DNA of 64,000 nucleotides from Winslowiella arboricola (GTDB lineage: Bacteria > Pseudomonadota > Gammaproteobacteria > Enterobacterales > Enterobacteriaceae), in assembly GCF_025527015.1 (NCBI RefSeq), contig NZ_JAODIM010000035.1, forward strand, positions 1 to 64,000. Reading direction: 5' to 3'. Position numbers and translations under genes: made by a program. Under the pieces are notes generated by a model that was not told the DNA's origin, ran no database searches, and saw only the letters and a program-made list of their open reading frames with translations. Shown one piece after another: positions 21,355-32,592 of the stretch (within the stretch, counting starts at the first letter, position 1; each line of letters opens with the position of its first letter).

Positions 21355-22515
21355 TTACCTCTCGGCCGCAACCCGGAATGCATTATCCAGATCGGCTATT
21401 AAATCTTCGTGATCCTCAATGCCAACAGAAATACGCAGCAGCGACTCTGAAATTCCCGCCTCGGCTCGCGCCTCCGCCGACATGCCCGCATGGGTCATGG
21501 TGGCCGTATGGGAAATCAGGCTTTCCACGCCGCCCAGCGATTCTGCCAGGGTAAACAGTTCCAGCGCTTTCAGGAAGCGGCGAATTCTCTGTTCATCGCC
21601 ATCCAGCTCAAAACTCAGCATCGCGCCAAAGCCACGTTGCTGACGTACCGCATACTGATGCCCGACATTTTCCGGCAGTGAAGGATGATACAACTTTTTC
21701 ACTAACGGTTGTTGCTTCAGGTAATCAACAATCGCCAGCGCATTGCGTTGTGCCGCCGCCATACGCGGCGCCAGGGTGCGCATACCGCGCAGCAGCAGAT
21801 AGCTGTCGAACGCACCGCCGGTGACACCGATATTATTTGCCCACCATGCCAGTTCGGTAGCCGTTGCGGCATCTTTCGCCACTACCGCACCAGCAACCAC
21901 ATCGGAGTGACCATTAAGGTATTTAGTACAGGAGTGGAGCACTAAATCAGCGCCCAGCGCCAGCGGGTTTTGCAACGCCGGACTAAGGAAAGTGTTATCC
22001 ACCACGCTGATGGCGCCGGCTTCACGCGCAGCTTTACAGATTGCCGCAATATCCACGACACGCAGCAGTGGATTGCTTGGGCTTTCAATCAGCACCAGCT
22101 TCGGTTTTTCCGCCAGCGCCGCCTGCAATGCCGCCGCGTCATTCTGATCGACAAACTTAACGCGATAAGCGCCACGCTTACTCAGGCTGTCGAACAGACG
22201 ATAGCTGCCGCCATAACAGTCATGTGGGGCCACCAGCAGATCGCCAGGCTTCAGGAACACCGTACACACCAGATGAATCGCCGACATGCCGGTATTGGTC
22301 ATCACCGCGCCTGCTCCACCTTCCAGCTCCGCCAGCGCGCGCTGCACCACATCACGCGTCGGGTTACCACGACGTGAATAGTCATGGGCACGCGGCTGAT
22401 TGAAGTCGGTAAAGTTATAAGTACTGGAGAGATGAATCGGTGGGACAACGCAGCCATATTGCTCGTCATCATTCAAACCGCTACGTACTGCGATAGTTGC
22501 CTGTTTACGCGTCAT
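21355..22515 (-). CDS. metB: cystathionine gamma-synthase MetB
   Basis: PLP enzyme joining O-succinylhomoserine and cysteine to cystathionine. The 386-residue protein begins at the ATG at 22515 (MTRKQATIAVRSG); the in-frame extension upstream spans the met boxes and is not coding. It shows the HDYSRRGNPTRD substrate segment, DNTFLSPALQNP and the PLP lysine in LHSCTKYLNGHSD (about 198). First gene of metBL, divergent from metJ and controlled by the met boxes between them. Confidence 0.97.
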   Translation of the reverse strand: MTRKQATIAVRSGLNDDEQYGCVVPPIHLSSTYNFTDFNQPRAHDYSRRGNPTRDVVQRALAELEGGAGAVMTNTGMSAIHLVCTVFLKPGDLLVAPHDCYGGSYRLFDSLSKRGAYRVKFVDQNDAAALQAALAEKPKLVLIESPSNPLLRVVDIAAICKAAREAGAISVVDNTFLSPALQNPLALGADLVLHSCTKYLNGHSDVVAGAVVAKDAATATELAWWANNIGVTGGAFDSYLLLRGMRTLAPRMAAAQRNALAIVDYLKQQPLVKKLYHPSLPENVGHQYAVRQQRGFGAMLSFELDGDEQRIRRFLKALELFTLAESLGGVESLISHTATMTHAGMSAEARAEAGISESLLRISVGIEDHEDLIADLDNAFRVAAER

Positions 22516-22572
22516 GGTGCTCACTGTTCCTGACTGAAATAAAGAAGAGTGACAGGATAGCATCATAGTAAT

Positions 22573-22604
22573 AGACGTCAATACATCTGGACATCTAAAT
22601 GTCT
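22573..22604. promoter_or_regulatory. four tandem met boxes between metB and metJ
   Basis: Consecutive 8-base units AGACGTCA, ATACATCT, GGACATCT and AAATGTCT (22573-22604) fit the MetJ consensus AGACGTCT with decreasing quality. They lie between the divergent metB and metJ starts, the place of the known metJB operator, so SAM-bound MetJ should repress both. Confidence 0.88.
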
Positions 22605-22774
22605 TTGCGTATAGATTGAGCAAAGACACAATACCCGTTAATATTACGCGGTATATTGCCTGGCTGCCCCACCCGCCTCCCTGCTGACATTTATTAGTGA
22701 GAAGCGGCAAGATCGGGCATAATTAGCCGATTTCCGGCAACTCCACTTTTAAATGATAATGATTAAGGTAACCC

Positions 22775-23092
22775 ATGGCTGAATGGAACGGCGAATATAT
22801 CAGCCCTTACGCTGAGCACGGTAAGAAGAGCGAACAAGTCAAGAAGATTACAGTCTCTATTCCGCTGAAAGTTCTGAAGATTTTGACCGATGAGCGCACG
22901 CGCCGTCAGGTAAACAACTTACGTCATGCGACCAATAGTGAGCTGCTGTGCGAAGCGTTTCTGCACGCATTTACCGGTCAGCCGTTGCCGGATGATGTCG
23001 ATCTGCGCAAAGAACGTAGCGATGAAATTCCCGAAGAAGCCAAAGCCATCATGCGGGAAATGGGTGTCGATCCCGATACCTGGGAATATTAA
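22775..23092 (+). CDS. metJ: methionine repressor MetJ
   Basis: Ribbon-helix-helix repressor that binds met boxes with SAM as corepressor. The 105-residue protein has the DNA-contacting beta strand [14 protein letters not shown] (about 22-35) and the helix [31 protein letters not shown], nearly identical to E. coli. It is followed by two hairpins before rpmE; E. coli has yiiX here, which is absent. Confidence 0.98.
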   Translation: MAEWNGEYISPYAEHGKKSEQVKKITVSIPLKVLKILTDERTRRQVNNLRHATNSELLCEAFLHAFTGQPLPDDVDLRKERSDEIPEEAKAIMREMGVDPDTWEY

Positions 23093-23113
23093 TCCTCTTT
23101 CAGTACCCCACGG

Positions 23114-23142
23114 GCGGGCATCTTTTTCACGCAGATGCCCGC
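23114..23142 (+). terminator. metJ terminator hairpin
   Basis: GCGGGCATCT (23114-23123) and AGATGCCCGC (23133-23142) form a 10-bp stem after the metJ stop, followed by CTGTTGCTTTT. Only a modest T-run follows. Confidence 0.65.
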
Positions 23143-23178
23143 CTGTTGCTTTTCTGGCGCTGAATATCAGCCATAAAA

Positions 23179-23200
23179 AAACCCGGCCGAAGCCGGGTTT
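23179..23200. terminator. bidirectional terminator between metJ and rpmE
   Basis: AAACCCGGC (23179-23187) and GCCGGGTTT (23192-23200) form a 9-bp stem with a CGAA loop. A-run on one side and T-run on the other suit both metJ (+) and rpmE (-). Confidence 0.85.
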
Positions 23201-23229
23201 TTCTTATTAACAAAACCAGAGTGGTTTTA

Positions 23230-23445
23230 TTAAGCTTTGCTGCCTGGGATGCTGAAACGCTTGTTGAAGCGGTCAACACGGCCACCGCTAGCAACGTCAC
23301 GCTGCTTACCGGTGTAGAACGGGTGGCATTTGCCACAAACGTCCAGGTTCAGATCGCGACCGACAGTAGAGCCGATTTTGATTTCGTTACCGCAAGAACA
23401 TTTAGCAGTAACTTCAGTATATTTAGGGTGAATACCTTTTTTCAT
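23230..23445 (-). CDS. rpmE: 50S ribosomal protein L31 (zinc form) RpmE
   Basis: Bridges the 50S and 30S heads. The 71-residue protein has the four zinc cysteines C16, C18, C37 and C40 (CSCG, CGKC), so it is the C+ form. The cysteine-free paralogue used in zinc starvation is not in this window. The [17 protein letters not shown] stretch matches E. coli. It is divergent from priA. Confidence 0.97.
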   Translation of the reverse strand: MKKGIHPKYTEVTAKCSCGNEIKIGSTVGRDLNLDVCGKCHPFYTGKQRDVASGGRVDRFNKRFSIPGSKA

Positions 23446-23462
23446 GGGAAAACCTCAGTTAA

Positions 23463-25859
<2,397 letters not shown>

Positions 25860-25882
25860 TGAATGACTGATGACGACAACAG

Positions 25883-25914
25883 TTGTGCGAGCAGGATCGA
25901 AAAAAGTCGCACAA
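25883..25914. other. inverted repeat upstream of cytR
   Basis: TTGTGCGA (25883-25890) and TCGCACAA (25907-25914) are perfect 8-base inverted repeats with a 16-base spacer, followed by GTCACAC. It could be a regulator site (the arms resemble CRP half-sites with a wrong spacing) or an mRNA hairpin. cytR in E. coli is CRP-controlled. No T-run follows, so a terminator for priA is less likely. Confidence 0.45.
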
Positions 25915-26066
25915 GTCACACTTTTTATGCAAATTAAGTAACAGCACCCGGCCGCAATCTGTTAAGAATGAGATGACCATCAGCTAATGGCCGCAAATTG
26001 TAGCGATAAAAATCTAAAGAAAATTCAACAAGTCAGGTCAGCCTCGCTGGCGTGAGGAGAAAAGCG

Positions 26067-27101
26067 TTGGAGCAGAATCAACAGACTACGGCAGCCACCA
26101 TGAAAAACGTGGCTGAAAGAGCAGGCGTATCAACGGCCACCGTGTCACGCGCACTGATGAACCCGGAGAAGGTTTCAGTCGCAACGCGACAAAAAGTGGA
26201 ACAGGCGGTGATCGAAGTCGGCTACTCACCGCATACGCTGGCGCGCAACGCCAGGCGTAGCGAATCACGCACCATTCTGGTTATCGTGCCAGATATCTGC
26301 GATCCCTTTTTCAGCGAAATTATTCGCGGTATTGAAGTCACCGCTGCACAGGAGAGCTATCTGGTGCTGATTGGCGACTGCGCCCATCAGAATCAGCAGG
26401 AAACCTCATTTTTAAATCTGATGCTGACGCGGCAAATCGATGGCATGGTGCTGCTCGGCTCGCAGGTACCTTTTGATACCGGGATAGAAGAGCAACGCAA
26501 TCTGCCGCCGATGGTGATGGCCAATGAGTTTGCCCCGGAGCTGGAACTGCCAACGGTGCATATTGATAACCTCACCGCCGCATTTGAAGCGGTTAATCAT
26601 CTGCATCAGCTGGGACATCGCCGTATCGCCTGTATTGCCGGACCTGAAGAGATGCCGCTGTGTCACTATCGCTTACAGGGCTATATCCAGGCGCTGCGGC
26701 GCAATGGCCTGACGGTCGACCCGGAATATATTGTGCGCGGTGATTTCACTTTTGAAGCCGGCGCTAAGGCGCTGAAGCAGCTGATGGCCCTGCCGCAGCC
26801 ACCCGATGCGTTGTTCTGCCATAGCGACATTATGGCGCTGGGCGCGATGTCGCAGGCCAAAAACAGCGGCCTGCGCGTACCGCAGGATCTGTCGCTGGTT
26901 GGCTTTGACGACATCGAACTGGCTCGTTACAGCGATCCGCAACTGACCACCGTCGCACAACCGCGTTTTGATATCGGTCGTGAAGCGATGCTATTGTTAC
27001 TCGAACAGCTACAGGGCAAAGTGGTCAGCAATGGCTCGCGCCTGCTTGATTTTGAACTAAAAATTCGCGGCAGCAGCGCACGGGCCACCCAGCATAAGTA
27101 G
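26067..27101 (+). CDS. cytR: LacI-family nucleoside regulator CytR
   Basis: Represses nucleoside uptake and catabolism genes together with CRP and is released by cytidine. Protein about 344 residues, with a LacI HTH (TMKNVAERAGVSTATVSRALMNP, about 11-33), a hinge and a periplasmic-binding-like domain; NLPPMVMANEFAPELELPTVHIDNLTAA matches E. coli closely. I choose the TTG at 26067, six bases after AGGAGA (26055-26060). A GTG at 26052 would place the start before that site. The start codon is therefore unusual. Confidence 0.94.
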   Translation: MEQNQQTTAATMKNVAERAGVSTATVSRALMNPEKVSVATRQKVEQAVIEVGYSPHTLARNARRSESRTILVIVPDICDPFFSEIIRGIEVTAAQESYLVLIGDCAHQNQQETSFLNLMLTRQIDGMVLLGSQVPFDTGIEEQRNLPPMVMANEFAPELELPTVHIDNLTAAFEAVNHLHQLGHRRIACIAGPEEMPLCHYRLQGYIQALRRNGLTVDPEYIVRGDFTFEAGAKALKQLMALPQPPDALFCHSDIMALGAMSQAKNSGLRVPQDLSLVGFDDIELARYSDPQLTTVAQPRFDIGREAMLLLLEQLQGKVVSNGSRLLDFELKIRGSSARATQHK

Positions 27102-27283
27102 CCGGTGGTTTTCCTGACGGCGTGAGATTCAGCCTAATCCTGGGTGACTCACTGCTGGTCAAACTTCCAGCCCTTGAGTAACATGTCGGGCTAATAGCCG
27201 GGTTCATAAAGTGCTGACTTTTCACGCGCATTGCAAATTCTTGCCCGGCGTGCCTTTTCTTATTTGATATTAGCGGAACGATA

Positions 27284-28180
27284 GTGGCACAAAAAGATTA
27301 TGTAGGCCGCGGGCGTTCGACAGGGACGCGTCGCAAAAAAACCACCGGCCGCAGCAAAAAACGCAGCAACGGCTCAGGTGTTTCCAAATTTATGGTGGTA
27401 CTGGCAGTTGCCGTATTGATCGCCTTTATCGGGATTTTGTGGTTTCTCGCTCATCATAAGAAAGACGATACGCCGGTTATTCCTGACCACAAAGCCGCCG
27501 GTAATGGCTTGCCGCCAAAACCGGAAGAGCGCTGGCGCTATATCAAAGAGCTGGAAAACCGTCAGATTGGCGTGCCGACGCCGACAGAGCCTTCTGCTGG
27601 TGGAGAAGTGCATTCCCAGACTCAGCTTACCGATGAACAGCGCCAGCTGCTGGAGCAGATGCAGGCTGATATGCGCCAGCAGCCGACTCAGCTAAACGAA
27701 GTGCCATGGAACGAACAAACCCCGGCGCAGCGTCAGCAGACGATTCAGCATCAGCAACAACAGCAACAGGTTCAGCAACAACAACAGCGGATGTTGCAGC
27801 AAAACCAATTGCAGCAACAGTCACGAATGCCGCAACAGCAGACGCAACCCGCTGCGCCGGTAGCCCGTGAGCCGGTACGCCAGGCGCCGCCTGCGCAGGC
27901 CAGCAAACCGCAGGAAACGGCGAAAGCCAAAGAGAAAGAAGAGAAACCGAAGACGCAAAGCTGGATGGTGCAGTGCGGCTCCTTCAAAGGCACCGATCAG
28001 GCCGAATCTGTGCGCGCCGCGCTGGCATTTGAAGGCTTCGAGAGCCGGATTACCACCGGCGGTGGCTGGAATCGTGTGGTGGTGGGCCCGTATAACAGCC
28101 GCGCCAGCGCCGACAGCACCCTGAAGCGCCTGCGCAGTTCTGGCCACTCAAACTGCATTCCCCTCGCCATCGGGGGTTGA
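27284..28180 (+). CDS. ftsN: cell division protein FtsN
   Basis: Late divisome activator that triggers septal peptidoglycan synthesis. The 298-residue bitopic protein starts with GTG (MAQKDYVGRG). It has a basic cytoplasmic tail, one membrane helix (about 36-56), a short helical periplasmic region, a glutamine-rich linker (about 140-185) and a C-terminal SPOR domain (about 222-298, QSWMVQCGSFKG ... VVVGPYNSRASADSTLKRL) that binds denuded glycan. Slightly shorter than E. coli (319); linker length varies. Its stop codon lies inside the hslV sigma-32 promoter. Confidence 0.96.
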   Translation: MAQKDYVGRGRSTGTRRKKTTGRSKKRSNGSGVSKFMVVLAVAVLIAFIGILWFLAHHKKDDTPVIPDHKAAGNGLPPKPEERWRYIKELENRQIGVPTPTEPSAGGEVHSQTQLTDEQRQLLEQMQADMRQQPTQLNEVPWNEQTPAQRQQTIQHQQQQQQVQQQQQRMLQQNQLQQQSRMPQQQTQPAAPVAREPVRQAPPAQASKPQETAKAKEKEEKPKTQSWMVQCGSFKGTDQAESVRAALAFEGFESRITTGGGWNRVVVGPYNSRASADSTLKRLRSSGHSNCIPLAIGG

Positions 28181-28203
28181 AACCCGCCAAACTCGCCCCA
28201 TAT
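28176..28203 (+). promoter_or_regulatory. sigma-32 heat-shock promoter of hslVU
   Basis: GTTGAAA (28176-28182) and CCCCATAT (28196-28203) with a 13-base spacer fit the RpoH consensus CTTGAA-N13-15-CCCCATNT well. The -35 overlaps the ftsN stop. The predicted start near 28210 leaves about 60 bases of leader before hslV. Confidence 0.88.
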
Positions 28204-28217
28204 CTTGTTGCATAAAG

Positions 28218-28238
28218 CCCCGTACCTTGTGTGCGGGG
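28218..28238 (+). other. leader hairpin of hslVU mRNA
   Basis: CCCCGTAC (28218-28225) pairs with GTGCGGGG (28231-28238) around the loop CTTGT. The stem includes one G-U pair. E. coli hslVU mRNA is known to have a stabilising 5' stem-loop. The loop is also complementary to ACAAG at 28256-28260, which touches the hslV ribosome-binding site (AAGGGG). Confidence 0.65.
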
Positions 28239-28270
28239 GGATCTTCCGATCGACAACAAGGGGTCTGCCC

Positions 28271-28801
28271 GTGACAACAATAGTAAGTGTACGACGCAAC
28301 GGCCAGGTAGTGATTGGCGGCGATGGCCAGGCTACTCTCGGCAATACCGTGATGAAAGGCAATGTTAAAAAAGTGCGTCGTCTCTACAACGACAAGGTTA
28401 TCGCCGGATTTGCTGGCGGCACTGCAGATGCCTTTACCCTGTTTGAACTGTTTGAACGCAAACTGGAAATGCACCAGGGTCATCTGGTTAAAGCGGCCGT
28501 GGAACTGGCGAAAGACTGGCGTACCGACCGTATGCTTCGTAAGCTGGAAGCCCTGCTGGCGGTCGCCGACGAAAACGCCTCGCTAATCATCACCGGTAAC
28601 GGTGACGTAATTCAGCCCGAGAACGATCTTATTGCCATCGGTTCAGGTGGTCCTTACGCTCAGGCAGCCGCGCGCGCGCTGCTGGAAAATACCGATATCG
28701 GCGCACGCGATATCGTGGAAAAAGCGTTGGGCATTGCAGGGGATATCTGCATTTACACCAACCATAATCTCACCATCGAAGAACTACCGTCCAAAGCGTA
28801 A
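28271..28801 (+). CDS. hslV: HslUV protease peptidase subunit HslV
   Basis: Proteasome-beta-like threonine peptidase that forms a dodecamer with HslU rings. The 176-residue protein starts at GTG 28271 behind AAGGGG; removal of Met exposes the catalytic Thr (TTIVSVRR). It has GDGQATLG with the conserved Lys region after it ([11 protein letters not shown]), and the [14 protein letters not shown] helix. It is the first gene of a heat-shock operon with hslU 11 bases on. Confidence 0.97.
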   Translation: MTTIVSVRRNGQVVIGGDGQATLGNTVMKGNVKKVRRLYNDKVIAGFAGGTADAFTLFELFERKLEMHQGHLVKAAVELAKDWRTDRMLRKLEALLAVADENASLIITGNGDVIQPENDLIAIGSGGPYAQAAARALLENTDIGARDIVEKALGIAGDICIYTNHNLTIEELPSKA

Positions 28802-28812
28802 GGATCCTAACT

Positions 28813-30144
28813 ATGTCTGAAATGACTCCGCGCGAAATCGTCAGCGAACTGAACCGATTTATCATTGGCCAGGACGGCGCTAAAAAAGCCGTGGCTATCG
28901 CCCTGCGCAACCGCTGGCGCCGCATGCAACTGGACGAAGAGTTACGTCATGAAGTGACGCCAAAAAATATTCTGATGATCGGCCCAACCGGTGTCGGTAA
29001 AACCGAAATCGCCCGTCGTCTGGCCAAGCTGGCGCATGCGCCTTTTATTAAAGTTGAAGCGACCAAGTTCACCGAAGTGGGCTATGTTGGTAAAGAAGTG
29101 GATTCGATTATCCGCGATCTGACCGACGCCGCGCTGAAAATGGTACGGATGACGGCCATTGATAAAAATCGCTATCGCGCAGAAGAGATGGCTGAAGAAC
29201 GTATTCTCGACGTCCTGATCCCACCAGCGAAAAACAACTGGGGACAGGCCGAAGCGGCCGCGGAACCTTCCGCTGCGCGCCAGTCGTTCCGTAAAAAACT
29301 GCGCGAAGGCCAGCTGGACGACAAAGAGATTGAAATCGATCTCGCCGCCACCTCAATGGGCGTAGAGATTATGGCGCCTCCAGGCATGGAGGAGATGACC
29401 AATCAGTTGCAGTCAATGTTCCAGAATCTGGGCGGCCAGAAGCAAAAACCGCGTAAGCTGAAGATCAAAGAAGCGATGAAGCTGTTGATCGAAGAAGAAG
29501 CAGCGAAACTGGTTAATCCGGAAGAGCTGAAGCAGGAAGCGATTGAAGCCGTCGAGCAGCACGGCATCGTGTTTATCGATGAGATCGACAAAATCTGTAA
29601 ACGCGGTGAGTCTTCCGGCCCGGATGTGTCGCGTGAAGGTGTGCAGCGCGACCTGCTGCCACTGGTCGAAGGCTGTACCGTATCAACCAAACACGGCATG
29701 GTGAAAACCGACCACATTCTGTTTATCGCTTCCGGCGCCTTCCAGGTGGCCAAGCCTTCTGATTTGATCCCGGAATTGCAGGGTCGTCTGCCCATTCGTG
29801 TTGAACTGCAGGCGCTGACGGTCAATGACTTCGAACGTATCCTGACCGAGCCTAACGCCTCCATCTCCGTGCAGTACAAAGCGCTGATGGGCACCGAAGG
29901 GGTAACGGTTGATTTCACCGACGACGGCATCCGTCGTATTGCCGAAGCGGCATGGCAGGTAAACGAATCCACCGAAAATATCGGTGCGCGTCGTCTGCAT
30001 ACCGTGCTGGAACGTCTGATGGAAGATATCTCCTACGACGCCAGCGATCGCCAGGGTGAATCGATCACCATTGATGCAGCCTACGTTGGCAAACATCTGG
30101 ATGTGCTGATTGCTGACGAAGATCTCAGCCGCTTTATTCTGTAA
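28813..30144 (+). CDS. hslU: HslUV protease ATPase subunit HslU
   Basis: AAA+ unfoldase that feeds substrates such as SulA and RpoH to HslV. The 443-residue length equals E. coli. It has Walker [10 protein letters not shown] (about 57-65), the pore loop GYVGKEVDS (about 90-98), an intermediate I domain (about 110-240), Walker [10 protein letters not shown] (about 253-261), sensor and arginine-finger segments, and the C-terminal LSRFIL tail that docks into HslV. Confidence 0.98.
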   Translation: MSEMTPREIVSELNRFIIGQDGAKKAVAIALRNRWRRMQLDEELRHEVTPKNILMIGPTGVGKTEIARRLAKLAHAPFIKVEATKFTEVGYVGKEVDSIIRDLTDAALKMVRMTAIDKNRYRAEEMAEERILDVLIPPAKNNWGQAEAAAEPSAARQSFRKKLREGQLDDKEIEIDLAATSMGVEIMAPPGMEEMTNQLQSMFQNLGGQKQKPRKLKIKEAMKLLIEEEAAKLVNPEELKQEAIEAVEQHGIVFIDEIDKICKRGESSGPDVSREGVQRDLLPLVEGCTVSTKHGMVKTDHILFIASGAFQVAKPSDLIPELQGRLPIRVELQALTVNDFERILTEPNASISVQYKALMGTEGVTVDFTDDGIRRIAEAAWQVNESTENIGARRLHTVLERLMEDISYDASDRQGESITIDAAYVGKHLDVLIADEDLSRFIL

Positions 30145-30152
30145 TGGTTAGC

Positions 30153-30209
30153 ACGGGTGGCGATAACGCCGCCCGTGAGTAGTCTGCCAGGAAGCCGTTA
30201 ACGGCTCCC
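30153..30209. repeat. REP-like hairpins, two stem types, after hslU
   Basis: ACGGGTGGCG-ATAA-CGCCGCCCGT (30153-30176) and GGAAGCCG-TTAA-CGGCTCCC (30190-30209). The second stem is of the GGGAGCCG type also seen at 8894. Both lack the CTAC/GTAG foot seen elsewhere. They probably also protect or end the hslVU mRNA. Confidence 0.65.
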
Positions 30210-30333
30210 GTCTCACCAGCAAATCCCTTGCCAACCTCCTTCTTTATTGACGAAGATTAATTTTTCCCCTCCTGCCTGCACGTACACTACCGGTAAGCGT
30301 TCAATCCGTATCTGCGACCATCCGGTGAAATCT

Positions 30334-31260
30334 ATGGAAAATATTCAACTGGCGCCACGTCTTAGTGCCTCACGCGCCTGGCTGGAAAGCTTGCGACTGC
30401 GTACGCTGCCGCTGGCCTTTGCTTCGATTATCAACGGTTCGGCGCTGGCTTACTGGCAGGGACATTTTACCCCGGGTATCGCGCTGCTTACCCTGCTCAC
30501 CTCCGCCCTGCTGCAAATTCTGTCTAATCTGGCGAACGATTATGGCGATGCGCAGAAAGGTAGCGATACCCCGCAACGCATCGGTCCGCTGCGCGGCATG
30601 CAGAAAGGCGCTATCAGCCCGCTACAGATGCGCTCGGCATTAGTGTTAACCGGGGTGATCACCCTGTTCTGCGGTATGGCGCTGGTGGTGCTGGCCTGCA
30701 CCACGCTCAGCGATATGCTGGGCTTTATTGCGCTTGGCGCGCTGGCGATGGTGGCGGCAATTGCCTATACCGTCGGTAAGAAGCCTTATGGCTATCTCGG
30801 CCTCGGCGATCTGTCGGTGCTGATCTTTTTCGGCTGGCTGGGGGTCAACGGCAGCCAGTATCTGCAAACCCATCATCTGAACCTGATTGACCTGCTGCCT
30901 GCCACCGCTTGTGGCTTACTGGCGGCGGCGGTACTGAACGTAAATAATCTGCGTGATATCGACAACGACCGCCAGAATGGCAAGTTTACGCTGGCGGTGC
31001 GTCTGGGGCCGGTTAATGCGCGCCGCTACCATGCCGGATTATTATCCTGCGCACTGCTGTGCTTCGCCTTTTTTGCCCTGTTTGCTGCACAATCCGCTGG
31101 CAGCTGGCTGTTTCTGTTAGCGACACCGCTGATTTACCCGCAAGCACGCTATATCCTGCGGGAAACCAGCCCACTGGCGATGCGTCCGATGCTGGAGAAG
31201 ACGGTAAAAATGGCGCTGCTGGTTAATGTGCTGTTCGCGCTGGGCCTGATACTGAGTTAA
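30334..31260 (+). CDS. menA: 1,4-dihydroxy-2-naphthoate octaprenyltransferase MenA
   Basis: Membrane UbiA-family prenyltransferase that makes demethylmenaquinone. Start taken at the ATG at 30334 (MENIQLAPRL), giving 308 residues as in E. coli. The first Asp-rich motif is NLANDYGDAQKGSD (about 70-83), the second is NNLRDIDNDRQNGK (about 205-218), with eight to nine membrane helices. It is followed by rraA, as in E. coli. Confidence 0.96.
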   Translation: MENIQLAPRLSASRAWLESLRLRTLPLAFASIINGSALAYWQGHFTPGIALLTLLTSALLQILSNLANDYGDAQKGSDTPQRIGPLRGMQKGAISPLQMRSALVLTGVITLFCGMALVVLACTTLSDMLGFIALGALAMVAAIAYTVGKKPYGYLGLGDLSVLIFFGWLGVNGSQYLQTHHLNLIDLLPATACGLLAAAVLNVNNLRDIDNDRQNGKFTLAVRLGPVNARRYHAGLLSCALLCFAFFALFAAQSAGSWLFLLATPLIYPQARYILRETSPLAMRPMLEKTVKMALLVNVLFALGLILS

Positions 31261-31364
31261 CGGCAGGTGACGAATGTCCCTGATTTCTGATAATTGATGA
31301 TTTTGCCAACATCAGCCAATAAGCGATATACTTAGCGCTCCTGTGGCAAACAGACGAAACTCCT

Positions 31365-31850
31365 ATGAAATACGATACTTCCGAACTCTGCGACATCTAT
31401 CATGAAGAAGTGAATGTTGTGGAACCGCTATTTTCGAACTTTGGTGGTCGCACCTCTTTTGGTGGGCAGATCATCACAGTGAAATGTTTCGAGGACAACG
31501 GGCTGCTCTACGATCTGCTGGAAGAGAATGGCCGCGGGCGTATCCTGCTGATTGATGGCGGCGGCTCAGTCCGTCGCGCACTGGTTGATGCGGCGCTGGC
31601 GCGTCTGGCGGTGCAAAACGAGTGGGAAGGCATTGTGGTCTATGGCTCGGTGCGTCAGGTCGACGATCTGGAAGAGCTGGATATTGGTATTCAGGCGATT
31701 GCCGCGATTCCGGTCGGTGCGGCGGGCGAAGGCATTGGTGAGAGCGATATCCGGGTTAACTTCGGTGGCGTCACCTTCTTCTCCGGCGATCATCTGTATG
31801 CGGATAATACCGGGATGATCCTCTCAGAGGATCCACTGGATATCGAATAG
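31365..31850 (+). CDS. rraA: ribonuclease E inhibitor RraA
   Basis: Trimeric protein that binds the C-terminal scaffold of RNase E and dampens mRNA decay. The 161-residue length equals E. coli. The MenG-like fold shows [11 protein letters not shown] (about 24-34) and [24 protein letters not shown] (about 56-79); no methyltransferase function is expected despite the old MenG name. It is separated from menA by 104 bases that likely hold its own promoter. Confidence 0.97.
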   Translation: MKYDTSELCDIYHEEVNVVEPLFSNFGGRTSFGGQIITVKCFEDNGLLYDLLEENGRGRILLIDGGGSVRRALVDAALARLAVQNEWEGIVVYGSVRQVDDLEELDIGIQAIAAIPVGAAGEGIGESDIRVNFGGVTFFSGDHLYADNTGMILSEDPLDIE

Positions 31851-31867
31851 CCTTTCTCACAAGGCAA

Positions 31868-31890
31868 AACGGGTGCCTGAGGCACCCGTT
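31868..31890. terminator. bidirectional terminator between rraA and zapB
   Basis: AACGGGTGCC (31868-31877) and GGCACCCGTT (31881-31890) form a 10-bp stem with a TGA loop. Short A and T runs flank it. Confidence 0.8.
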
Positions 31891-31914
31891 CTAAGTTCTT
31901 TCATTGCTCGCCGA

Positions 31915-32154
31915 TCAGACTTCTTCCATCTTTCCCAGCAATGCACGCAGACGATCCTGCCAGACATGCTGCTCTTCTTTCAGCTGCTGGTTTTCGCGTA
32001 CCAGTGATTCGGTGTTGCCCGAAACCTGATTCACTTCCTGCTTCAGCGTATTGTTTTGCTCTTTCAGTTCTTCAATTTCCATCTGCAGCAGGGTGATGGT
32101 ATCAATCGCCTGCTGGACTTTCGCTTCCAGTTTCTCGAACACTTCAAATGACAT
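31915..32154 (-). CDS. zapB: cell division protein ZapB
   Basis: Small coiled-coil protein that links Z-ring ZapA to MatP at the chromosome terminus. The 79-residue protein is almost all heptad repeat ([26 protein letters not shown]...) and ends in LLGKMEEV; E. coli ZapB has 81 residues. The start follows GGAGAGG. It faces away from glpF. Confidence 0.96.
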   Translation of the reverse strand: MSFEVFEKLEAKVQQAIDTITLLQMEIEELKEQNNTLKQEVNQVSGNTESLVRENQQLKEEQHVWQDRLRALLGKMEEV

Positions 32155-32445
32155 CTTTATAACCTCTCCTTAATCGCAAGGCGTTGATGATGCTAGCCGC
32201 TGACTATGAGGTTTATCGAAAACTCCGCGGATAGCAACGATTCCCCGATTGTATGTAGCCTGTCACCCCAAGTCCAGCAACGAACCCTTGCAGAGTGCAG
32301 TCTGTAACAATTTTCAGCTTATGCTTAAAGTCAGCGGGTGAAAGTAGCACTTTGTTTTTTTAAGCACCAATAAACCCTATTGGAACTTTTTTAACCGCTT
32401 TTATGATGCTTTTGGAAAACCAAAAGACGCGAAAGCGCGCATTTT

Positions 32446-32513
32446 TATGACGTAGTACACAGTTTTTGATTTCGCTATTTCTCGATTATGCTCGTTAACG
32501 ATAAATTTACATC
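32446..32513 (+). promoter_or_regulatory. glpFK control region with GlpR operators
   Basis: The block from TATGACG to TTTACATC matches the E. coli glpFK operator region. It includes ATGCTCGTTAACGATAAA (32488-32505), a GlpR-type site, and a second weaker site near 32469-32488 (TTTCGCTATTTCTCGATT). GlpR and CRP-cAMP are expected regulators. The rest of the 438-base zapB-glpF gap holds two short hairpins at 32367-32383 and 32409-32426. Confidence 0.7.
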
Positions 32514-32592
32514 AGCCCTACATTAGATCGGGGTGACTGATGAATGAAAACAAAGAACGACAACATTTAACCTCGCCTTCAGGAATTTCACT

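Noticed and set aside
27740-27845. CAG/CAA-rich repeat-like DNA in ftsN
   Set aside because: It encodes the usual glutamine-rich linker of FtsN, not a DNA repeat element.
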